From contig CAJBVC010000957.1 of the NCBI GenBank assembly GCA_903958915.1, forward strand, positions 1-15,119: a DNA stretch of 15,119 nt, given 5' to 3'. Both the position numbers and the translations under genes were made by a program. The notes beneath the pieces were generated by a model. The model was given only the letters and a program-made list of their open reading frames with translations. It was not told the origin of the DNA and made no database searches. This document shows, piece by piece, positions 6,801 through 15,119 of the stretch (position 1 is its first letter; the number at the start of each line of letters is the position of its first letter). The DNA comes from an uncultured beta proteobacterium (GTDB taxonomy: Bacteria; Pseudomonadota; Gammaproteobacteria; Burkholderiales; Burkholderiaceae_C).

Positions 6801-7340
6801 ATGGCACGTCTACAACAACAATACCGTGAAAAGCTGGCTCCTGAGCTGATGGCCAAGTTTGGCTACAGCTCGCCCATGCAGGTTCCCCGTTTGACCAAGA
6901 TCACGCTCAATATGGGTGTGAGCGAAGCAGTGGCTGATAAAAAGGTCATGGACAACGCTGTCAGCGATTTGACCAAGATTGCTGGTCAAAAGCCTGTGGT
7001 CACCAAGTCCAAGAAGGCTATTGCGGGTTTCAAGATTCGTGAAGGTCAGGCGATTGGCTGCATGGTCACGCTGCGTGGCGTACAGATGTACGAATTCCTG
7101 GACCGTTTCGTCACCGTGGCGCTGCCCCGTGTACGTGACTTTCGCGGTATTTCGGGTCGTGCTTTTGATGGCCGTGGCAACTACAACATCGGCGTGAAAG
7201 AACAGATCATTTTCCCTGAGATTGAATATGACAAGGTGGATGCCTTGCGCGGCCTCAATATCAGTATCACCACAACGGCCAAGACCGACGAAGAGTGCAA
7301 GGCACTGCTCGCTGGCTTCCGTTTCCCGTTCAAGAATTGA
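6801..7340 (+). CDS. rplE: 50S ribosomal protein L5 (uL5)
   Basis: L5 binds 5S rRNA and anchors it in the central protuberance of the 50S subunit. The 179-residue length equals the usual bacterial form. Typical segments are [17 protein letters not shown] near residues 28-44, the central [21 protein letters not shown] block, [20 protein letters not shown] and the end FRFPFKN. In E. coli the junction before this gene carries the S8 translational-repressor site of the spc operon; I could not recognise that structure here with confidence. It is spaced 2 nt from rplX and 8 nt from rpsN. Confidence 0.98.
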   Translation: MARLQQQYREKLAPELMAKFGYSSPMQVPRLTKITLNMGVSEAVADKKVMDNAVSDLTKIAGQKPVVTKSKKAIAGFKIREGQAIGCMVTLRGVQMYEFLDRFVTVALPRVRDFRGISGRAFDGRGNYNIGVKEQIIFPEIEYDKVDALRGLNISITTTAKTDEECKALLAGFRFPFKN

Positions 7341-7348
7341 GGTGACCT

Positions 7349-7654
7349 GTGGCTAAGATGGCTTTAATCGAGCGTGAGCTCAAGCGCGACAAGTTGGCTG
7401 CCAAGTACGCCAAGAAGTACGCGGAACTGAAGGCAATTGCCAGCGATTTCAAGCGGTCGGACGACGAGCGTGCGGCGGCGCGGCTGGGGTTGCAGAAGCT
7501 GCCTCGCAATGCGAACCCGACACGCCAGCGCAACCGTTGTTCCATCACGGGCCGTCCCCGTGGGACGTTCCAGCACTTCGGTCTGGGTCGCGCAAAGATT
7601 CGTGAAATGGCCTTTGCTGGGGAAATCCCCGGCATTGTCAAGGCCAGCTGGTAA
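7349..7654 (+). CDS. rpsN: 30S ribosomal protein S14 (uS14), zinc-independent long form
   Basis: S14 binds the 16S rRNA 3' major domain in the head of the 30S subunit. The 101-residue length and the presence of a single Cys ([11 protein letters not shown]) show the long, zinc-free type instead of the short CxxC zinc-ribbon type. It ends with the conserved [26 protein letters not shown] segment. The start is GTG at 7349, which gives [17 protein letters not shown] and is preceded by GAGGTGA at good spacing; an in-frame ATG three codons later is less likely. It is followed 18 nt later by rpsH. Confidence 0.97.
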   Translation: MAKMALIERELKRDKLAAKYAKKYAELKAIASDFKRSDDERAAARLGLQKLPRNANPTRQRNRCSITGRPRGTFQHFGLGRAKIREMAFAGEIPGIVKASW

Positions 7655-7672
7655 GCGACTGGAGAACCAAAC

Positions 7673-8068
7673 ATGAGCATGAGTGATCCTATTGCCGACC
7701 TGTTGACCCGCATCCGCAATGCGCAGATGGTGGCCAAGACTACGGTTTCTGTTCCTTCTTCAAAAGTAAAGGTTGCCATTGCGCAAGTTTTGCAGGAAGA
7801 GGGCTATATCGATGGCTTCAAGATTTCCACTGAAGGTGGCAAATCTGAGCTGCAAATTGCCTTGAAGTATTACGCTGGCAAGCCCGTGATTGAGCGCATC
7901 GAGCGCGTCAGTCGTCCTGGTTTGCGTGTGTACCGTGGCACTGATGCAATTCCGCAAGTACAAAACGGTTTGGGCGTTGCCATCGTGACGACTCCCAAGG
8001 GTGTAATGACTGATCGCAAAGCGCGCGCAACCGGTGTCGGTGGCGAAGTGCTGTGCTACGTCGCTTAA
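7673..8068 (+). CDS. rpsH: 30S ribosomal protein S8 (uS8)
   Basis: S8 is a primary 16S rRNA-binding protein of the central domain and, in E. coli, the translational repressor of the spc operon. The 131-residue protein has the N-terminal [18 protein letters not shown] and the C-terminal rRNA-binding [22 protein letters not shown] and STOP-proximal [13 protein letters not shown] segments. A second in-frame ATG lies two codons in; the first is preferred because GGAG lies about 9 nt before it. The gene is intact and in canonical order between rpsN and rplF. Confidence 0.98.
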   Translation: MSMSDPIADLLTRIRNAQMVAKTTVSVPSSKVKVAIAQVLQEEGYIDGFKISTEGGKSELQIALKYYAGKPVIERIERVSRPGLRVYRGTDAIPQVQNGLGVAIVTTPKGVMTDRKARATGVGGEVLCYVA

Positions 8069-8092
8069 CGCCGCACCGAGGAGAAATTTAAT

Positions 8093-8626
8093 ATGTCCCG
8101 TGTAGGCAAACTTCCCGTAACTATTCCGACTGGGGTCGATGTTACGTTCAAAGAAGATCAGATCAGTGTCAAAGGCGCAGGTGGTACCTTGCTGCTGACG
8201 CAAAATGCGTTGGTTAAAGTGGTGAACGAGGCTGGCAGCCTCAGTTTCAAGGCCGCCAATGAGTCGCGTGAAGCCGACGCAATGTCGGGCACCATGCGCC
8301 AGTTATTTAACAACATGGTGATTGGAGTCACCAAAGGCTTCGAGAAGAAGTTGTCTTTGGTAGGCGTGGGATACAAGGCCCAAGCCGCCGGCACGAAGCT
8401 GAACCTGGCAGTGGGTTACTCGCATCCGGTCAACTTCGATATGCCAGCCGGCATCTCGGTTGCGACGCCAACCCCGACAGAGATTGTGATCAAGGGTGCT
8501 GACCGTCAGCGCGTGGGTCAGATTGCCGCTGAAGTGCGTGCGGTCCGTCCTCCGGAGCCTTACAAAGGCAAAGGCATTCGCTATGCGGATGAGAAGATCA
8601 CCATCAAAGAAACCAAGAAGAAATAA
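8093..8626 (+). CDS. rplF: 50S ribosomal protein L6 (uL6)
   Basis: L6 lies near the sarcin-ricin loop and the factor-binding region of the 50S subunit. The 177 residues match the usual length and comprise two repeated L6 domains: the first starts at [19 protein letters not shown], the second around [16 protein letters not shown]. The family signature [18 protein letters not shown] lies near the C terminus. A GAGGAGAAA ribosome-binding site precedes the ATG. rplR follows after 11 nt. Confidence 0.98.
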   Translation: MSRVGKLPVTIPTGVDVTFKEDQISVKGAGGTLLLTQNALVKVVNEAGSLSFKAANESREADAMSGTMRQLFNNMVIGVTKGFEKKLSLVGVGYKAQAAGTKLNLAVGYSHPVNFDMPAGISVATPTPTEIVIKGADRQRVGQIAAEVRAVRPPEPYKGKGIRYADEKITIKETKKK

Positions 8627-8637
8627 GGAGCTGCAAC

Positions 8638-9003
8638 ATGTTGACCAAAAAAGAGCAGCGTCTTCGCAGAGCCCGGCAAACCCGGATTCGCATTGCAGAC
8701 CAGGGCGTAGCCCGACTGACTGTCAATCGCACCAATCTGCATATCTATGCCAGCGTGATTTCTGGCGATGGCGGCAAAGTGATTGCCGCTGCGTCTACCG
8801 CAGAAGCCGAAGTGCGCAAGTCCTTGGGCGGATCTGGCAAAGGCGGAAACGTGGCCGCTGCCCAGATCATTGGTAAGCGGGTGGCAGAGAAGGCCAAGGC
8901 AGCAGGTGTGGAAAAGGTTGCGTTTGATCGCGCAGGTTTTGCATACCATGGCCGTGTGAAGGCGTTGGCAGATGCCGCGCGTGAAGCTGGCTTGCAGTTC
9001 TAA
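8638..9003 (+). CDS. rplR: 50S ribosomal protein L18 (uL18)
   Basis: L18 binds 5S rRNA together with L5 in the central protuberance. The 121-residue protein starts with a basic tail ([19 protein letters not shown]) and carries the conserved [15 protein letters not shown] segment, the AAASTAE block and the C-terminal [37 protein letters not shown] lies 7 nt before the ATG. It is in the canonical position between rplF and rpsE. Confidence 0.98.
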   Translation: MLTKKEQRLRRARQTRIRIADQGVARLTVNRTNLHIYASVISGDGGKVIAAASTAEAEVRKSLGGSGKGGNVAAAQIIGKRVAEKAKAAGVEKVAFDRAGFAYHGRVKALADAAREAGLQF

Positions 9004-9020
9004 GCAGATCGGAATAAATG

Positions 9021-9545
9021 ATGGCTAAAGTACAGGCAAAAATGCAAGGTAAGGCAGAGGGTCCCGAGGACGGTCTGCGCGAGAAGATGATTGCGATCAA
9101 CCGCGTCACCAAAGTGGTGAAGGGCGGGCGTATTCTCGGCTTCGCCGCCTTGACGGTGGTGGGTGATGGTGATGGCCGCATTGGTATGGGCAAGGGCAAG
9201 TCGAAGGAAGTGCCAGCCGCAGTGCAAAAGGCGATGGAAGAAGCCCGTCGCAACATGATCAAAGTGTCGCTCAAGAACGGTTCTATTCACCATAAGGTGA
9301 TGGGTCACCATGGCGCCGCCAATGTCATGATGGCTCCGGCACCCAAAGGCACCGGCATTATTGCTGGAGGCCCCATGCGTGCAGTGTTTGAAGTGGTTGG
9401 GATAACTGACATTGTGGCCAAAAGCCACGGTTCGACCAACCCGTACAACATGGTTCGTGCGACGCTAGATGCTTTGTCGGTGTCGACGACACCCGCAGAG
9501 GTCGCAGCAAAGCGCGGCAAGAGCGTTGAAGAACTCTTCGCTTGA
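9021..9545 (+). CDS. rpsE: 30S ribosomal protein S5 (uS5)
   Basis: S5 sits at the mRNA entry side of the 30S subunit and affects decoding accuracy and helicase activity. The 174-residue form has the N-terminal double-stranded-RNA-binding-like domain ([20 protein letters not shown]... [20 protein letters not shown]) and the C-terminal domain with [21 protein letters not shown] and [18 protein letters not shown]. Two tandem ATGs occur at 9018 and 9021. The second is chosen because it gives the usual [11 protein letters not shown] opening and puts the GGA-type ribosome-binding site at 7 nt; the first would add one Met. rpmD follows after 14 nt. Confidence 0.97.
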   Translation: MAKVQAKMQGKAEGPEDGLREKMIAINRVTKVVKGGRILGFAALTVVGDGDGRIGMGKGKSKEVPAAVQKAMEEARRNMIKVSLKNGSIHHKVMGHHGAANVMMAPAPKGTGIIAGGPMRAVFEVVGITDIVAKSHGSTNPYNMVRATLDALSVSTTPAEVAAKRGKSVEELFA

Positions 9546-9559
9546 TTGGAGTACCAGAC

Positions 9560-9742
9560 ATGACGACTCAACAAACAGTGAAGATCCAGTTGGTGCGTAG
9601 CCCGATTGGTTGCAAAGAAGACCATCGCGCCACCGTGCGTGGACTCGGACTGCGTAAATTGAACAGCACCAGTGAATTGCAGGACACGCCCGCTGTGCGC
9701 GGAATGATCAACAAGATCAGTTACCTGGTTCGAGTGCTCTAA
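9560..9742 (+). CDS. rpmD: 50S ribosomal protein L30 (uL30)
   Basis: L30 is a small single-domain protein of the 50S subunit. The 60 residues ([34 protein letters not shown]... [14 protein letters not shown]) match the normal length and pattern, including the RGLGLRKLN signature. The frame extends to 9542, but the ATG at 9560 gives the family start and has TTGGAG upstream. It lies between rpsE and rplO in the standard spc order. Confidence 0.97.
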   Translation: MTTQQTVKIQLVRSPIGCKEDHRATVRGLGLRKLNSTSELQDTPAVRGMINKISYLVRVL

Positions 9743-9752
9743 GAGGTAAATA

Positions 9753-10184
9753 ATGGAACTCAATAGCATCAAACCCGCAGCGGGTGCAAAGCACGCCAAG
9801 CGCCGCGTTGGTCGCGGCATCGGTTCGGGTCTGGGTAAAACCGCCGGACGTGGACACAAAGGTCAGAAGTCCCGTGCTGGTGGTTACCACAAGGTTGGCT
9901 TTGAAGGCGGCCAGATGCCCATGCATCGGCGCTTGCCCAAGCGTGGGTTCAAGTCGCATTTGTTGAAGTACAACGCAGAAGTGACACTCACTGCTTTGGG
10001 AGCATTGGGGCTCGCTGATGTAGACCTGCTGACGTTGAAGCAAGCTGGTTTGGTCAGTGAAATGATCAAGGTCGTGAAGGTGATCAACACCGGATCAATC
10101 ACCTCTGCCGTGAAACTCAATGGCGTAGGTGCGACCGCGGGTGCCAAAGCTGCCATCGAAGCCGCTGGTGGTAGCGTCGCCTAA
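9753..10184 (+). CDS. rplO: 50S ribosomal protein L15 (uL15)
   Basis: L15 is a late assembly protein of the 50S subunit. The 143-residue sequence has the long basic, glycine-rich N-terminal extension ([25 protein letters not shown]), the conserved [18 protein letters not shown] block near residues 49-66 and a globular C-terminal half ending in [19 protein letters not shown] precedes the ATG. It is 21 nt upstream of secY, a linkage conserved in most bacteria. Confidence 0.98.
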   Translation: MELNSIKPAAGAKHAKRRVGRGIGSGLGKTAGRGHKGQKSRAGGYHKVGFEGGQMPMHRRLPKRGFKSHLLKYNAEVTLTALGALGLADVDLLTLKQAGLVSEMIKVVKVINTGSITSAVKLNGVGATAGAKAAIEAAGGSVA

Positions 10185-10205
10185 TCCATTTCGGAAGACT
10201 AGTTC

Positions 10206-11516
10206 GTGGCAACCAGCGCAGGTCAAATAGCAAAGACGGACAAGTTCGGAGACTTGCGCCGCCGACTGGTCTTTTTACTGCTCGCCTTGGTGGTGTACCG
10301 TATTGGTGCGCACATTCCAGTGCCAGGTATCGATCCGGCGCAACTGCAGCAGCTTTTCAAGGGACAACAAGGCGGGATTCTGAGCCTGTTCAACATGTTT
10401 TCCGGTGGCGCGTTGTCACGGTTTACGATTTTCGCGCTAGGAATCATGCCGTACATTTCGGCATCGATCATCATGCAGTTGCTGACCTACGTGCTTCCAA
10501 CCTTCGAGCAATTGAAGAAAGAAGGCGAAGCAGGCAGGCGCAAGATTACGCAATACACCCGTTACGGCACATTGGGATTGGCCTTGTTTCAATCTCTGGG
10601 TATCGCGATGGCGCTGGAGTCGTCGGCAGGGTTGGTCATTGACCCTGGATTTGGTTTTCGTTTGACTTCAGTGGTAACGTTGACGGCTGGAACCATGTTC
10701 CTGATGTGGCTTGGGGAGCAAATTACCGAACGGGGTTTGGGTAACGGCATCTCGATATTGATATTTGGTGGCATCGCTGCCGGCTTGCCGAGTGCCATCG
10801 GTGGGTTGCTAGAACTGGTTCGAACTGGCGCGATGAGTATCATCGTCGCCCTTCTGGTGGTGCTATTGGTCGTGGCGGTCACCTACTTTGTTGTTTTCGT
10901 TGAGCGCGGTCAGCGGAAGATTCTGGTGAACTATGCGCGACGCCAAGTAGGTAATAAGGTTTACGGTGGGCAGTCGTCGCACCTTCCTTTGAAGCTGAAC
11001 ATGGCTGGTGTTATACCGCCGATTTTCGCTTCATCTATCATTCTGCTGCCGGCGACCGTCGCAAACTGGTTCAGTTCAGGCGACTCCATGCGGTGGTTAA
11101 AGGACATTGCCAGCACGTTAAGTCCCGGTCAGCCGGTGTATGTGATGCTGTATGCAGCTGCGATCGTTTTCTTCTGCTTCTTCTACACTGCGTTGGTGTT
11201 CAACAGCAAGGAAACTGCAGACAACCTGAAAAAGAGTGGCGCATTCATACCGGGCATTCGGCCAGGCGACCATACCGCAAAGTACATTGACAAGATCCTT
11301 CTTCGACTGACTCTGGCTGGAGCGATCTACATTACTTTTGTTTGCTTGTTGCCCGAGTTCTTGATTCTGAAATACAACGTGCCGTTCTATTTCGGCGGCA
11401 CATCGCTTTTGATTATTGTGGTGGTGACCATGGATTTCATGGCCCAAGTTCAAAATTACCTGATGTCACAGCAGTATGAGTCGCTTTTGAAGAAAGCGAA
11501 TTTCAAGGCGTCCTGA
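10206..11516 (+). CDS. secY: Protein translocase subunit SecY
   Basis: SecY is the channel subunit of the SecYEG translocon in the inner membrane. The 436 residues show about ten hydrophobic segments (for example 21-37, 72-98, 118-138, 154-170, 181-203, 209-232, 267-286, 312-332, 368-388, 397-413). The first SecY signature is seen at [21 protein letters not shown] (73-93), the plug region at about 58-70, the cytosolic loop [18 protein letters not shown] and the [16 protein letters not shown] loop (347-362), whose Arg352 corresponds to the essential Arg of the C5 loop. The start is GTG at 10206 with a GGAAG-type site upstream. It lies in its conserved position between rplO and infA. Confidence 0.98.
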   Translation: MATSAGQIAKTDKFGDLRRRLVFLLLALVVYRIGAHIPVPGIDPAQLQQLFKGQQGGILSLFNMFSGGALSRFTIFALGIMPYISASIIMQLLTYVLPTFEQLKKEGEAGRRKITQYTRYGTLGLALFQSLGIAMALESSAGLVIDPGFGFRLTSVVTLTAGTMFLMWLGEQITERGLGNGISILIFGGIAAGLPSAIGGLLELVRTGAMSIIVALLVVLLVVAVTYFVVFVERGQRKILVNYARRQVGNKVYGGQSSHLPLKLNMAGVIPPIFASSIILLPATVANWFSSGDSMRWLKDIASTLSPGQPVYVMLYAAAIVFFCFFYTALVFNSKETADNLKKSGAFIPGIRPGDHTAKYIDKILLRLTLAGAIYITFVCLLPEFLILKYNVPFYFGGTSLLIIVVVTMDFMAQVQNYLMSQQYESLLKKANFKAS

Positions 11517-11529
11517 GCTGGTCGATGAG

Positions 11530-11748
11530 ATGTCAAAGGATGATGTCATTCAGATGCAGGGTGAGGTGGTTGAAAATCTGCCGAACGCTACGTTCAGAGT
11601 GAAGTTGGAAAATGGCCATGTGGTTTTGGGCCACATCTCCGGGAAAATGCGGATGCACTACATTCGTATTCTCCCAGGCGACAAGGTCACAGTAGAGTTA
11701 ACGCCGTACGATTTAACCCGTGCGCGAATTGTGTTCAGAGCAAAGTGA
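11530..11748 (+). CDS. infA: Translation initiation factor IF-1
   Basis: IF-1 binds the ribosomal A site during initiation and helps IF-2 and IF-3 select the initiator tRNA. The 72-residue length is exactly that of the family, with a single S1-like OB fold: [43 protein letters not shown], and the C-terminal [13 protein letters not shown]. The ribosome-binding site is weak; the stop of secY is only 13 nt upstream, so coupling is likely. Location between secY and rpmJ is common in betaproteobacteria and unlike E. coli, where infA is elsewhere. Confidence 0.97.
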   Translation: MSKDDVIQMQGEVVENLPNATFRVKLENGHVVLGHISGKMRMHYIRILPGDKVTVELTPYDLTRARIVFRAK

Positions 11749-11757
11749 GTGGCGCAT

Positions 11758-11782
11758 GTTCCGCGCGAATCAAAGTCGGAAC
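11758..11782 (+). promoter_or_regulatory. Hairpin in the infA-rpmJ gap
   Basis: GTTCCG (11758-11763) and CGGAAC (11777-11782) form a 6-bp stem with a 13-nt loop in the 60-nt gap between infA and rpmJ. No U tract follows. The gap marks the boundary between the spc and alpha parts of the cluster, where E. coli has the S4-controlled alpha leader, so a regulatory or processing role is possible but unproven. Confidence 0.3.
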
Positions 11783-11808
11783 GGAGCTAAGTGTTTTAGG
11801 AGAGAAGT

Positions 11809-11922
11809 ATGAAAGTTTCGGCTTCGGTCAAGAAAATTTGCCGTAACTGCAAAATTATCCGGCGCAAGGGCATCGTGCGCGTGATCTGTACTGATCCGCG
11901 ACACAAGCAGCGTCAGGGTTAA
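11809..11922 (+). CDS. rpmJ: 50S ribosomal protein L36 (bL36), zinc-binding form
   Basis: L36 is the smallest 50S protein and binds 23S rRNA. The ATG at 11809 opens a 37-codon frame, [20 protein letters not shown] followed by [17 protein letters not shown] and TAA. Cys11, Cys14, Cys27 and His32 are the zinc-ribbon ligands, so this is the zinc-containing (C+) paralogue. AGGAGA is placed 6-7 nt before the start. The 37-residue length is standard for this form. It sits between infA and rpsM, the normal location at the spc-alpha junction. Confidence 0.96.
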   Translation: MKVSASVKKICRNCKIIRRKGIVRVICTDPRHKQRQG

Positions 11923-11946
11923 TTGCAAGAGTTTTAGAGGACGAAA

Positions 11947-12312
11947 ATGGCACGTATCGCTGGCATCAATATTCCGCCGCAACAGCATTCTGAAATTGGC
12001 CTGACCGCCATCTTCGGTATCGGTCGCACACGCGCTCGCAAAATCTGCGAAGCATGCGGCATTGCATATTCCAAGAAGGTCAAAGATCTTACAGACGGTG
12101 ATCTGGAAAAGATTCGAGACCAGATCGCTCAATTCACCATTGAGGGTGACTTGCGTCGTGAAACAACGATGAACATCAAGCGTTTGATGGACATCGGTTG
12201 CTATCGGGGATTCCGTCACCGCCGTGGTTTGCCCATGCGTGGTCAGCGCACCCGCACCAATGCGCGTACACGAAAAGGTCCGCGCAAGGCTGCCCAGTCA
12301 CTGAAGAAATAA
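11947..12312 (+). CDS. rpsM: 30S ribosomal protein S13 (uS13)
   Basis: S13 is in the head of the 30S subunit, contacts the P-site tRNA and forms bridges to L5. The 121-residue sequence starts [30 protein letters not shown] with the helix-two-turns-helix region, and ends in the basic tail containing the signature [30 protein letters not shown] is the ribosome-binding site. First gene of the alpha operon in the classic E. coli order; S4 represses that operon there at the rpsM start. No clear S4 pseudoknot could be identified here by eye. Confidence 0.98.
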   Translation: MARIAGINIPPQQHSEIGLTAIFGIGRTRARKICEACGIAYSKKVKDLTDGDLEKIRDQIAQFTIEGDLRRETTMNIKRLMDIGCYRGFRHRRGLPMRGQRTRTNARTRKGPRKAAQSLKK

Positions 12313-12331
12313 CAGGAATTAAGAGACTAGT

Positions 12332-12736
12332 ATGGCAAAAGCTCCTGCAAATAACGCGGCCCAACGAGTTCGCAAAAAAGTTCGCAAAAACGTTGCTGAT
12401 GGCATTGCACACGTTCACGCATCGTTCAATAACACCATCATCACGATTACCGACCGCCAGGGCAATGCCCTGTCGTGGGCATCGTCTGGCGGCCAGGGCT
12501 TCAAGGGCTCACGCAAATCGACCCCGTTCGCTGCGCAGGTGGCGTCTGAAGTGGCTGGTCGTGCTGCCTTGGAGCAAGGTATCAAGAATCTGGATGTCGA
12601 AATCAAAGGCCCCGGTCCCGGCCGTGAATCCTCGGTTCGCGCCTTGGCAGCGTTGGGCATCCGTATCAACATGATTGCGGACGTGACGCCTGTTCCCCAC
12701 AATGGTTGCCGCCCCCAAAAGCGTCGACGCATTTAA
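12332..12736 (+). CDS. rpsK: 30S ribosomal protein S11 (uS11)
   Basis: S11 lies on the platform of the 30S subunit near the mRNA exit and the Shine-Dalgarno helix. The 134 residues carry an N-terminal basic arm ([36 protein letters not shown]), the central [23 protein letters not shown] block and the C-terminal signature [17 protein letters not shown]. It follows rpsM after 19 nt, and is followed by an unusually long 83-nt gap before rpsD. Confidence 0.98.
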   Translation: MAKAPANNAAQRVRKKVRKNVADGIAHVHASFNNTIITITDRQGNALSWASSGGQGFKGSRKSTPFAAQVASEVAGRAALEQGIKNLDVEIKGPGPGRESSVRALAALGIRINMIADVTPVPHNGCRPQKRRRI

Positions 12737-12756
12737 GTTTTATCAACAAGCCCACC

Positions 12757-12778
12757 GCTATCAACCCCGGTTGATAGC
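12757..12778 (+). promoter_or_regulatory. Strong hairpin in the rpsK-rpsD gap
   Basis: GCTATCAAC (12757-12765) and GTTGATAGC (12770-12778) form a perfect 9-bp stem with a CCCG loop. A second copy of TATCAAC at 12741-12747 can compete for the same GTTGATA (12770-12776), giving two mutually exclusive stems. No U tract follows, so it is not an intrinsic terminator. It could be an rpsD leader element, an mRNA-processing site or a remnant of a dispersed repeat. Confidence 0.45.
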
Positions 12779-12819
12779 TCCCGTACTTCTGTGCGGCAGA
12801 TGACATAAAGGAAGTTCAA

Positions 12820-13443
12820 GTGGCACGCTACCTCGGCCCCAAGGCCAAACTCTCACGCCGTGAAGGCACCGACTTGTTCCTCAAGAGCGCACGCCGCGCC
12901 ATTGGGGATAAGGCGAAATTTGACTCTAAGCCCGGCCAGCATGGGCGCACTTCGGGTGCGCGCACGTCTGACTACGGTCTACAACTTCGCGAAAAACAGA
13001 AAGTGAAGCGTATGTACGGCGTGCTGGAGCGCCAGTTCCGCCGCTATTTTGAAGAAGCCGATCGTCGCAAGGGCAACACAGGTGCAAATCTTCTGTTGTT
13101 GCTCGAAAGCAGATTGGACAACGTGGTGTATCGGATGGGTTTTGGCTCAACCCGGGCTGAGGCGCGTCAACTTGTTTCTCACAAGGCGATCACGGTCAAC
13201 GGCAGCTCTGTCAACATCCCTTCTTACATGGTGAAGTCGGGTGACGTGATTGCCCTTCGCGACAAGTCAAAGAAGCAAAACCGCGTTGTGGAAGCACTAC
13301 AGTTGGCCCAACAGGTTGGTATGCCATCGTGGGTCGATGTCAGCATTGATAAAGCTGAAGGCACATTCAAGTCGGTTCCAGATCGTGATCAGTTTGGTGC
13401 AGACATCAATGAATCACTGATTGTCGAGTTGTACTCACGTTAA
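12820..13443 (+). CDS. rpsD: 30S ribosomal protein S4 (uS4)
   Basis: S4 nucleates 30S assembly by binding the 5' domain of 16S rRNA, and in E. coli it is the autogenous repressor of the alpha operon. The 207-residue protein starts [23 protein letters not shown] and lacks cysteines, so it is the zinc-free form. The S4 RNA-binding domain covers about 97-155 ([32 protein letters not shown]). The start is GTG at 12820, with AAAGGAAG well placed before it. It lies between rpsK and rpoA in standard order but with long gaps on both sides (83 and 107 nt), each holding inverted repeats. Confidence 0.98.
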   Translation: MARYLGPKAKLSRREGTDLFLKSARRAIGDKAKFDSKPGQHGRTSGARTSDYGLQLREKQKVKRMYGVLERQFRRYFEEADRRKGNTGANLLLLLESRLDNVVYRMGFGSTRAEARQLVSHKAITVNGSSVNIPSYMVKSGDVIALRDKSKKQNRVVEALQLAQQVGMPSWVDVSIDKAEGTFKSVPDRDQFGADINESLIVELYSR

Positions 13444-13550
13444 TCGCGGTTGAGTTGTTGTTTTCGTTCCTTGGTTGCAGTTCGCGGCCGCCAAGGTGCT
13501 TCACCAGCCTTACCGGCGTAACGAGCCGGGGGTATTGAGAGGAAGTCTGC
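13444..13550 (+). promoter_or_regulatory. 107-nt rpsD-rpoA spacer with two inverted repeats
   Basis: The longest gap inside the cluster. CCTTGG (13469-13474) pairs with CCAAGG (13491-13496) across a GC-rich 16-nt loop, and CCGGC (13513-13517) pairs with GCCGG (13525-13529) just ahead of the rpoA ribosome-binding site (AGAGGAAG). No convincing promoter hexamers or U tract were seen. These could tune rpoA expression relative to the ribosomal proteins; this is inference. Confidence 0.3.
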
Positions 13551-14540
13551 ATGCAGAACAGTTTGCTAAAACCCAAAACCATCAGTGTTGAGCAGCTCGG
13601 TACCAACCGGGCTAAAGTTGCTTTGGAACCTTTTGAGCGCGGTTACGGCCATACGCTTGGAAATGCCTTGCGTCGTGTCCTTTTGTCTTCCATGCCTGGT
13701 TTCGCGGCGACGGAAGTCACAATTGCCGGGGTGCTGCATGAGTACTCGTCTATTGACGGCGTGCAAGAAGATGTTGTCAACATTTTATTGAACCTCAAAG
13801 GCGTGGTCTTCAAGTTGCACAACCGCGACGAAGTAACTTTGAGCCTGCGCAAGGACGTGGAAGGTCTTGTTACGGCCGCTGATATTCAGACGCCGCACGA
13901 CGTAGAGATCATCAATCCAGCCCATGTGATTGCCAATTTGTCACATGGTGGCAAGTTGGACATGCAGATCAAGGTGGAAAAAGGTCGCGGTTACGTTCCT
14001 GGTACCATGCGACGTCATGGTGACGAGCCGACAAAATCGATCGGTCGTATCGTGCTGGATGCGTCTTTCTCTCCTGTCAAGCGTGTCAGTTACACAGTTG
14101 AGAGTGCTCGTGTCGAGCAGCGGACGGATTTGGACAAACTGGTCGTGGAGATCGAGACCAATGGTGCGGTGACCGCTGAGGATGCAGTACGTGCGTCGGC
14201 CAAAATTCTGGTCGAGCAACTGGCAGTATTTGCGCAACTCGAAGGCAGTGAACTGGCTGCATTCGACGCGCCATCGCCACGCGGCAACACGCAGTTTGAT
14301 CCGATCCTGTTGCGCCCGGTGGATGAGCTGGAATTGACTGTGCGGTCGGCCAACTGTTTGAAGGCTGAGAACATCTATTACATCGGTGACTTGATCCAAC
14401 GTACCGAAAATGAGCTTCTAAAGACACCTAATCTGGGTCGCAAGTCGTTGAACGAAATCAAGGAAGTGCTGGCTTCGCGAGGTCTTACGCTGGGCATGAA
14501 GCTCGAGAGTTGGCCGCCAGCGGCACTGGAAAAACGTTAA
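13551..14540 (+). CDS. rpoA: RNA polymerase subunit alpha
   Basis: The alpha subunit dimerises to start assembly of RNA polymerase, and its C-terminal domain contacts promoter UP elements and activators. The 329-residue length is the same as in E. coli. The N-terminal domain (about 1-235) contains [25 protein letters not shown] (26-50), the dimer and beta-contact region. After a linker, the C-terminal domain starts near 250 and shows [20 protein letters not shown] with Arg265 at the same number as the E. coli DNA-binding Arg, and the helix-hairpin-helix [20 protein letters not shown] (292-311). The start at 13551 has GAGGAAG upstream. It is placed between rpsD and rplQ as in most proteobacteria. 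Confidence 0.99.
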   Translation: MQNSLLKPKTISVEQLGTNRAKVALEPFERGYGHTLGNALRRVLLSSMPGFAATEVTIAGVLHEYSSIDGVQEDVVNILLNLKGVVFKLHNRDEVTLSLRKDVEGLVTAADIQTPHDVEIINPAHVIANLSHGGKLDMQIKVEKGRGYVPGTMRRHGDEPTKSIGRIVLDASFSPVKRVSYTVESARVEQRTDLDKLVVEIETNGAVTAEDAVRASAKILVEQLAVFAQLEGSELAAFDAPSPRGNTQFDPILLRPVDELELTVRSANCLKAENIYYIGDLIQRTENELLKTPNLGRKSLNEIKEVLASRGLTLGMKLESWPPAALEKR

Positions 14541-14548
14541 ATTTTGGA

Positions 14549-14564
14549 CCCCAGTTGTCTGGGG
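14549..14564 (+). promoter_or_regulatory. Hairpin in the rpoA-rplQ gap
   Basis: CCCCAG (14549-14554) and CTGGGG (14559-14564) form a perfect 6-bp stem with a TTGT loop, starting 8 nt after the rpoA stop. The stem can extend outward through GG (14546-14547) and CC (14667-14668 equivalent, at 14567-14568) across a small internal loop. A second weaker pair, GGCAG (14577-14581) with CTGCC (14594-14598), follows. There is no U tract, so complete termination before rplQ is unlikely. Confidence 0.35.
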
Positions 14565-14623
14565 ATCCGTGCCACGGGCAGTACCTGATCCGGCTGCCTG
14601 TTTAATTACTGAAGGAAACGAAA

Positions 14624-15019
14624 ATGCGTCACGGACACGGCTTGCGGAAACTGAACCGCACTACATCGCATCGCTTGGCAATGTTGCGCAACATGATGAA
14701 CTCACTCATTGAGCATGAAGTCATCAAAACTACAGTCCCCAAGGCCAAGGAACTGCGCCGCGTTGTCGAGCCAATGATTACGCTGGCCAAAGAAGCTACA
14801 GTGGCGAATCGCCGCCTGGCATTTGATCGCCTGCGCGATCGTGACAGCGTGAGCAAGTTGTTTGATGTTCTCGGACCACGCTTCAAGGCGCGCCCTGGCG
14901 GTTACACCCGCATTCTGAAGATGGGATTTCGTGTGGGTGACAACGCGCCAATGGCATTGGTTGAACTCGTTGACCGCGCAGAGGTTGTTGAAGCACCAGC
15001 GGAAACAGCGGCCCAATAG
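14624..15019 (+). CDS. rplQ: 50S ribosomal protein L17 (bL17)
   Basis: L17 lies near the polypeptide exit of the 50S subunit. The 131-residue protein begins [24 protein letters not shown], with the family signature [23 protein letters not shown] around residues 34-56 and [26 protein letters not shown] near the C terminus, followed by a short acidic Ala-rich tail. GAAGGAAACG precedes the ATG. It is the last protein gene of the alpha operon; an initiator tRNA gene begins 18 nt after its stop. Confidence 0.98.
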   Translation: MRHGHGLRKLNRTTSHRLAMLRNMMNSLIEHEVIKTTVPKAKELRRVVEPMITLAKEATVANRRLAFDRLRDRDSVSKLFDVLGPRFKARPGGYTRILKMGFRVGDNAPMALVELVDRAEVVEAPAETAAQ

Positions 15020-15021
15020 GG

Positions 15022-15027
15022 TATACT
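15022..15027 (+). promoter_or_regulatory. Possible -10 element before the tRNA gene
   Basis: TATACT (5 of 6 to the -10 consensus) lies immediately after the rplQ stop and 10 nt before the mature tRNA 5' end. No acceptable -35 hexamer is found 16-18 nt upstream, so this is at best a partial promoter; the tRNA may instead be processed from the ribosomal-protein transcript. Confidence 0.25.
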
Positions 15028-15037
15028 CATGGATTAC

Positions 15038-15114
<77 letters not shown>

Positions 15115-15119
15115 ATAAA

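Noticed and set aside
6121..6807. Minus-strand open frame of 228 codons over rplN and rplX
   Set aside because: Antisense to two highly conserved ribosomal genes; no ribosome-binding site or domain supports it.

Overview
The window looks like the chromosome of a betaproteobacterium in the order Burkholderiales. The protein sequences read most like Comamonadaceae (Rhodoferax/Polaromonas-like); this is judged from memory of family sequences, not from a search. GC-rich codon use, infA lying between secY and rpmJ, and the lengths of the ribosomal proteins all fit.

Left part (1-5922) is accessory/metabolic. A LysR-type regulator, cut by the left edge, runs rightward and ends at 688. Facing it is a leftward block read in the order glpK (glycerol kinase), proC (pyrroline-5-carboxylate reductase), a short crotonase-fold protein and a small secreted SPOR-like protein. 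The gaps are 29 nt, 54 nt and a TGATG overlap, so it is probably one transcription unit. A hairpin sits between the two convergent ends. glpD (aerobic glycerol-3-phosphate dehydrogenase) diverges from glpK across only 52 nt. GlpK and GlpD together convert glycerol to dihydroxyacetone phosphate while feeding electrons to quinone.

Right part (5919-15119) is the translation core: a fused spc-alpha ribosomal cluster in the order rplN, rplX, rplE, rpsN, rpsH, rplF, rplR, rpsE, rpmD, rplO, secY, infA, rpmJ, rpsM, rpsK, rpsD, rpoA, rplQ. An initiator tRNA-fMet gene follows 18 nt after rplQ. A good sigma70-like promoter overlaps the glpD stop codon and would give a leader of about 145 nt before rplN. 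Gaps inside the cluster are 2-24 nt, except for four longer ones (infA-rpmJ, rpsK-rpsD, rpsD-rpoA, rpoA-rplQ), each of which holds an inverted repeat that may be a regulatory or processing hairpin.

No defence, mobile or clearly new multi-gene system is visible. The most unusual signals are two palindromic sequences that sit in frame inside conserved genes, in the LysR effector domain (299-389) and in a surface loop of GlpK (3332-3373). Each adds about 25-35 residues relative to the family. Other points of interest are the break between the S10 and spc clusters, which puts glpD directly upstream of rplN, and the initiator tRNA placed at the end of the alpha operon.
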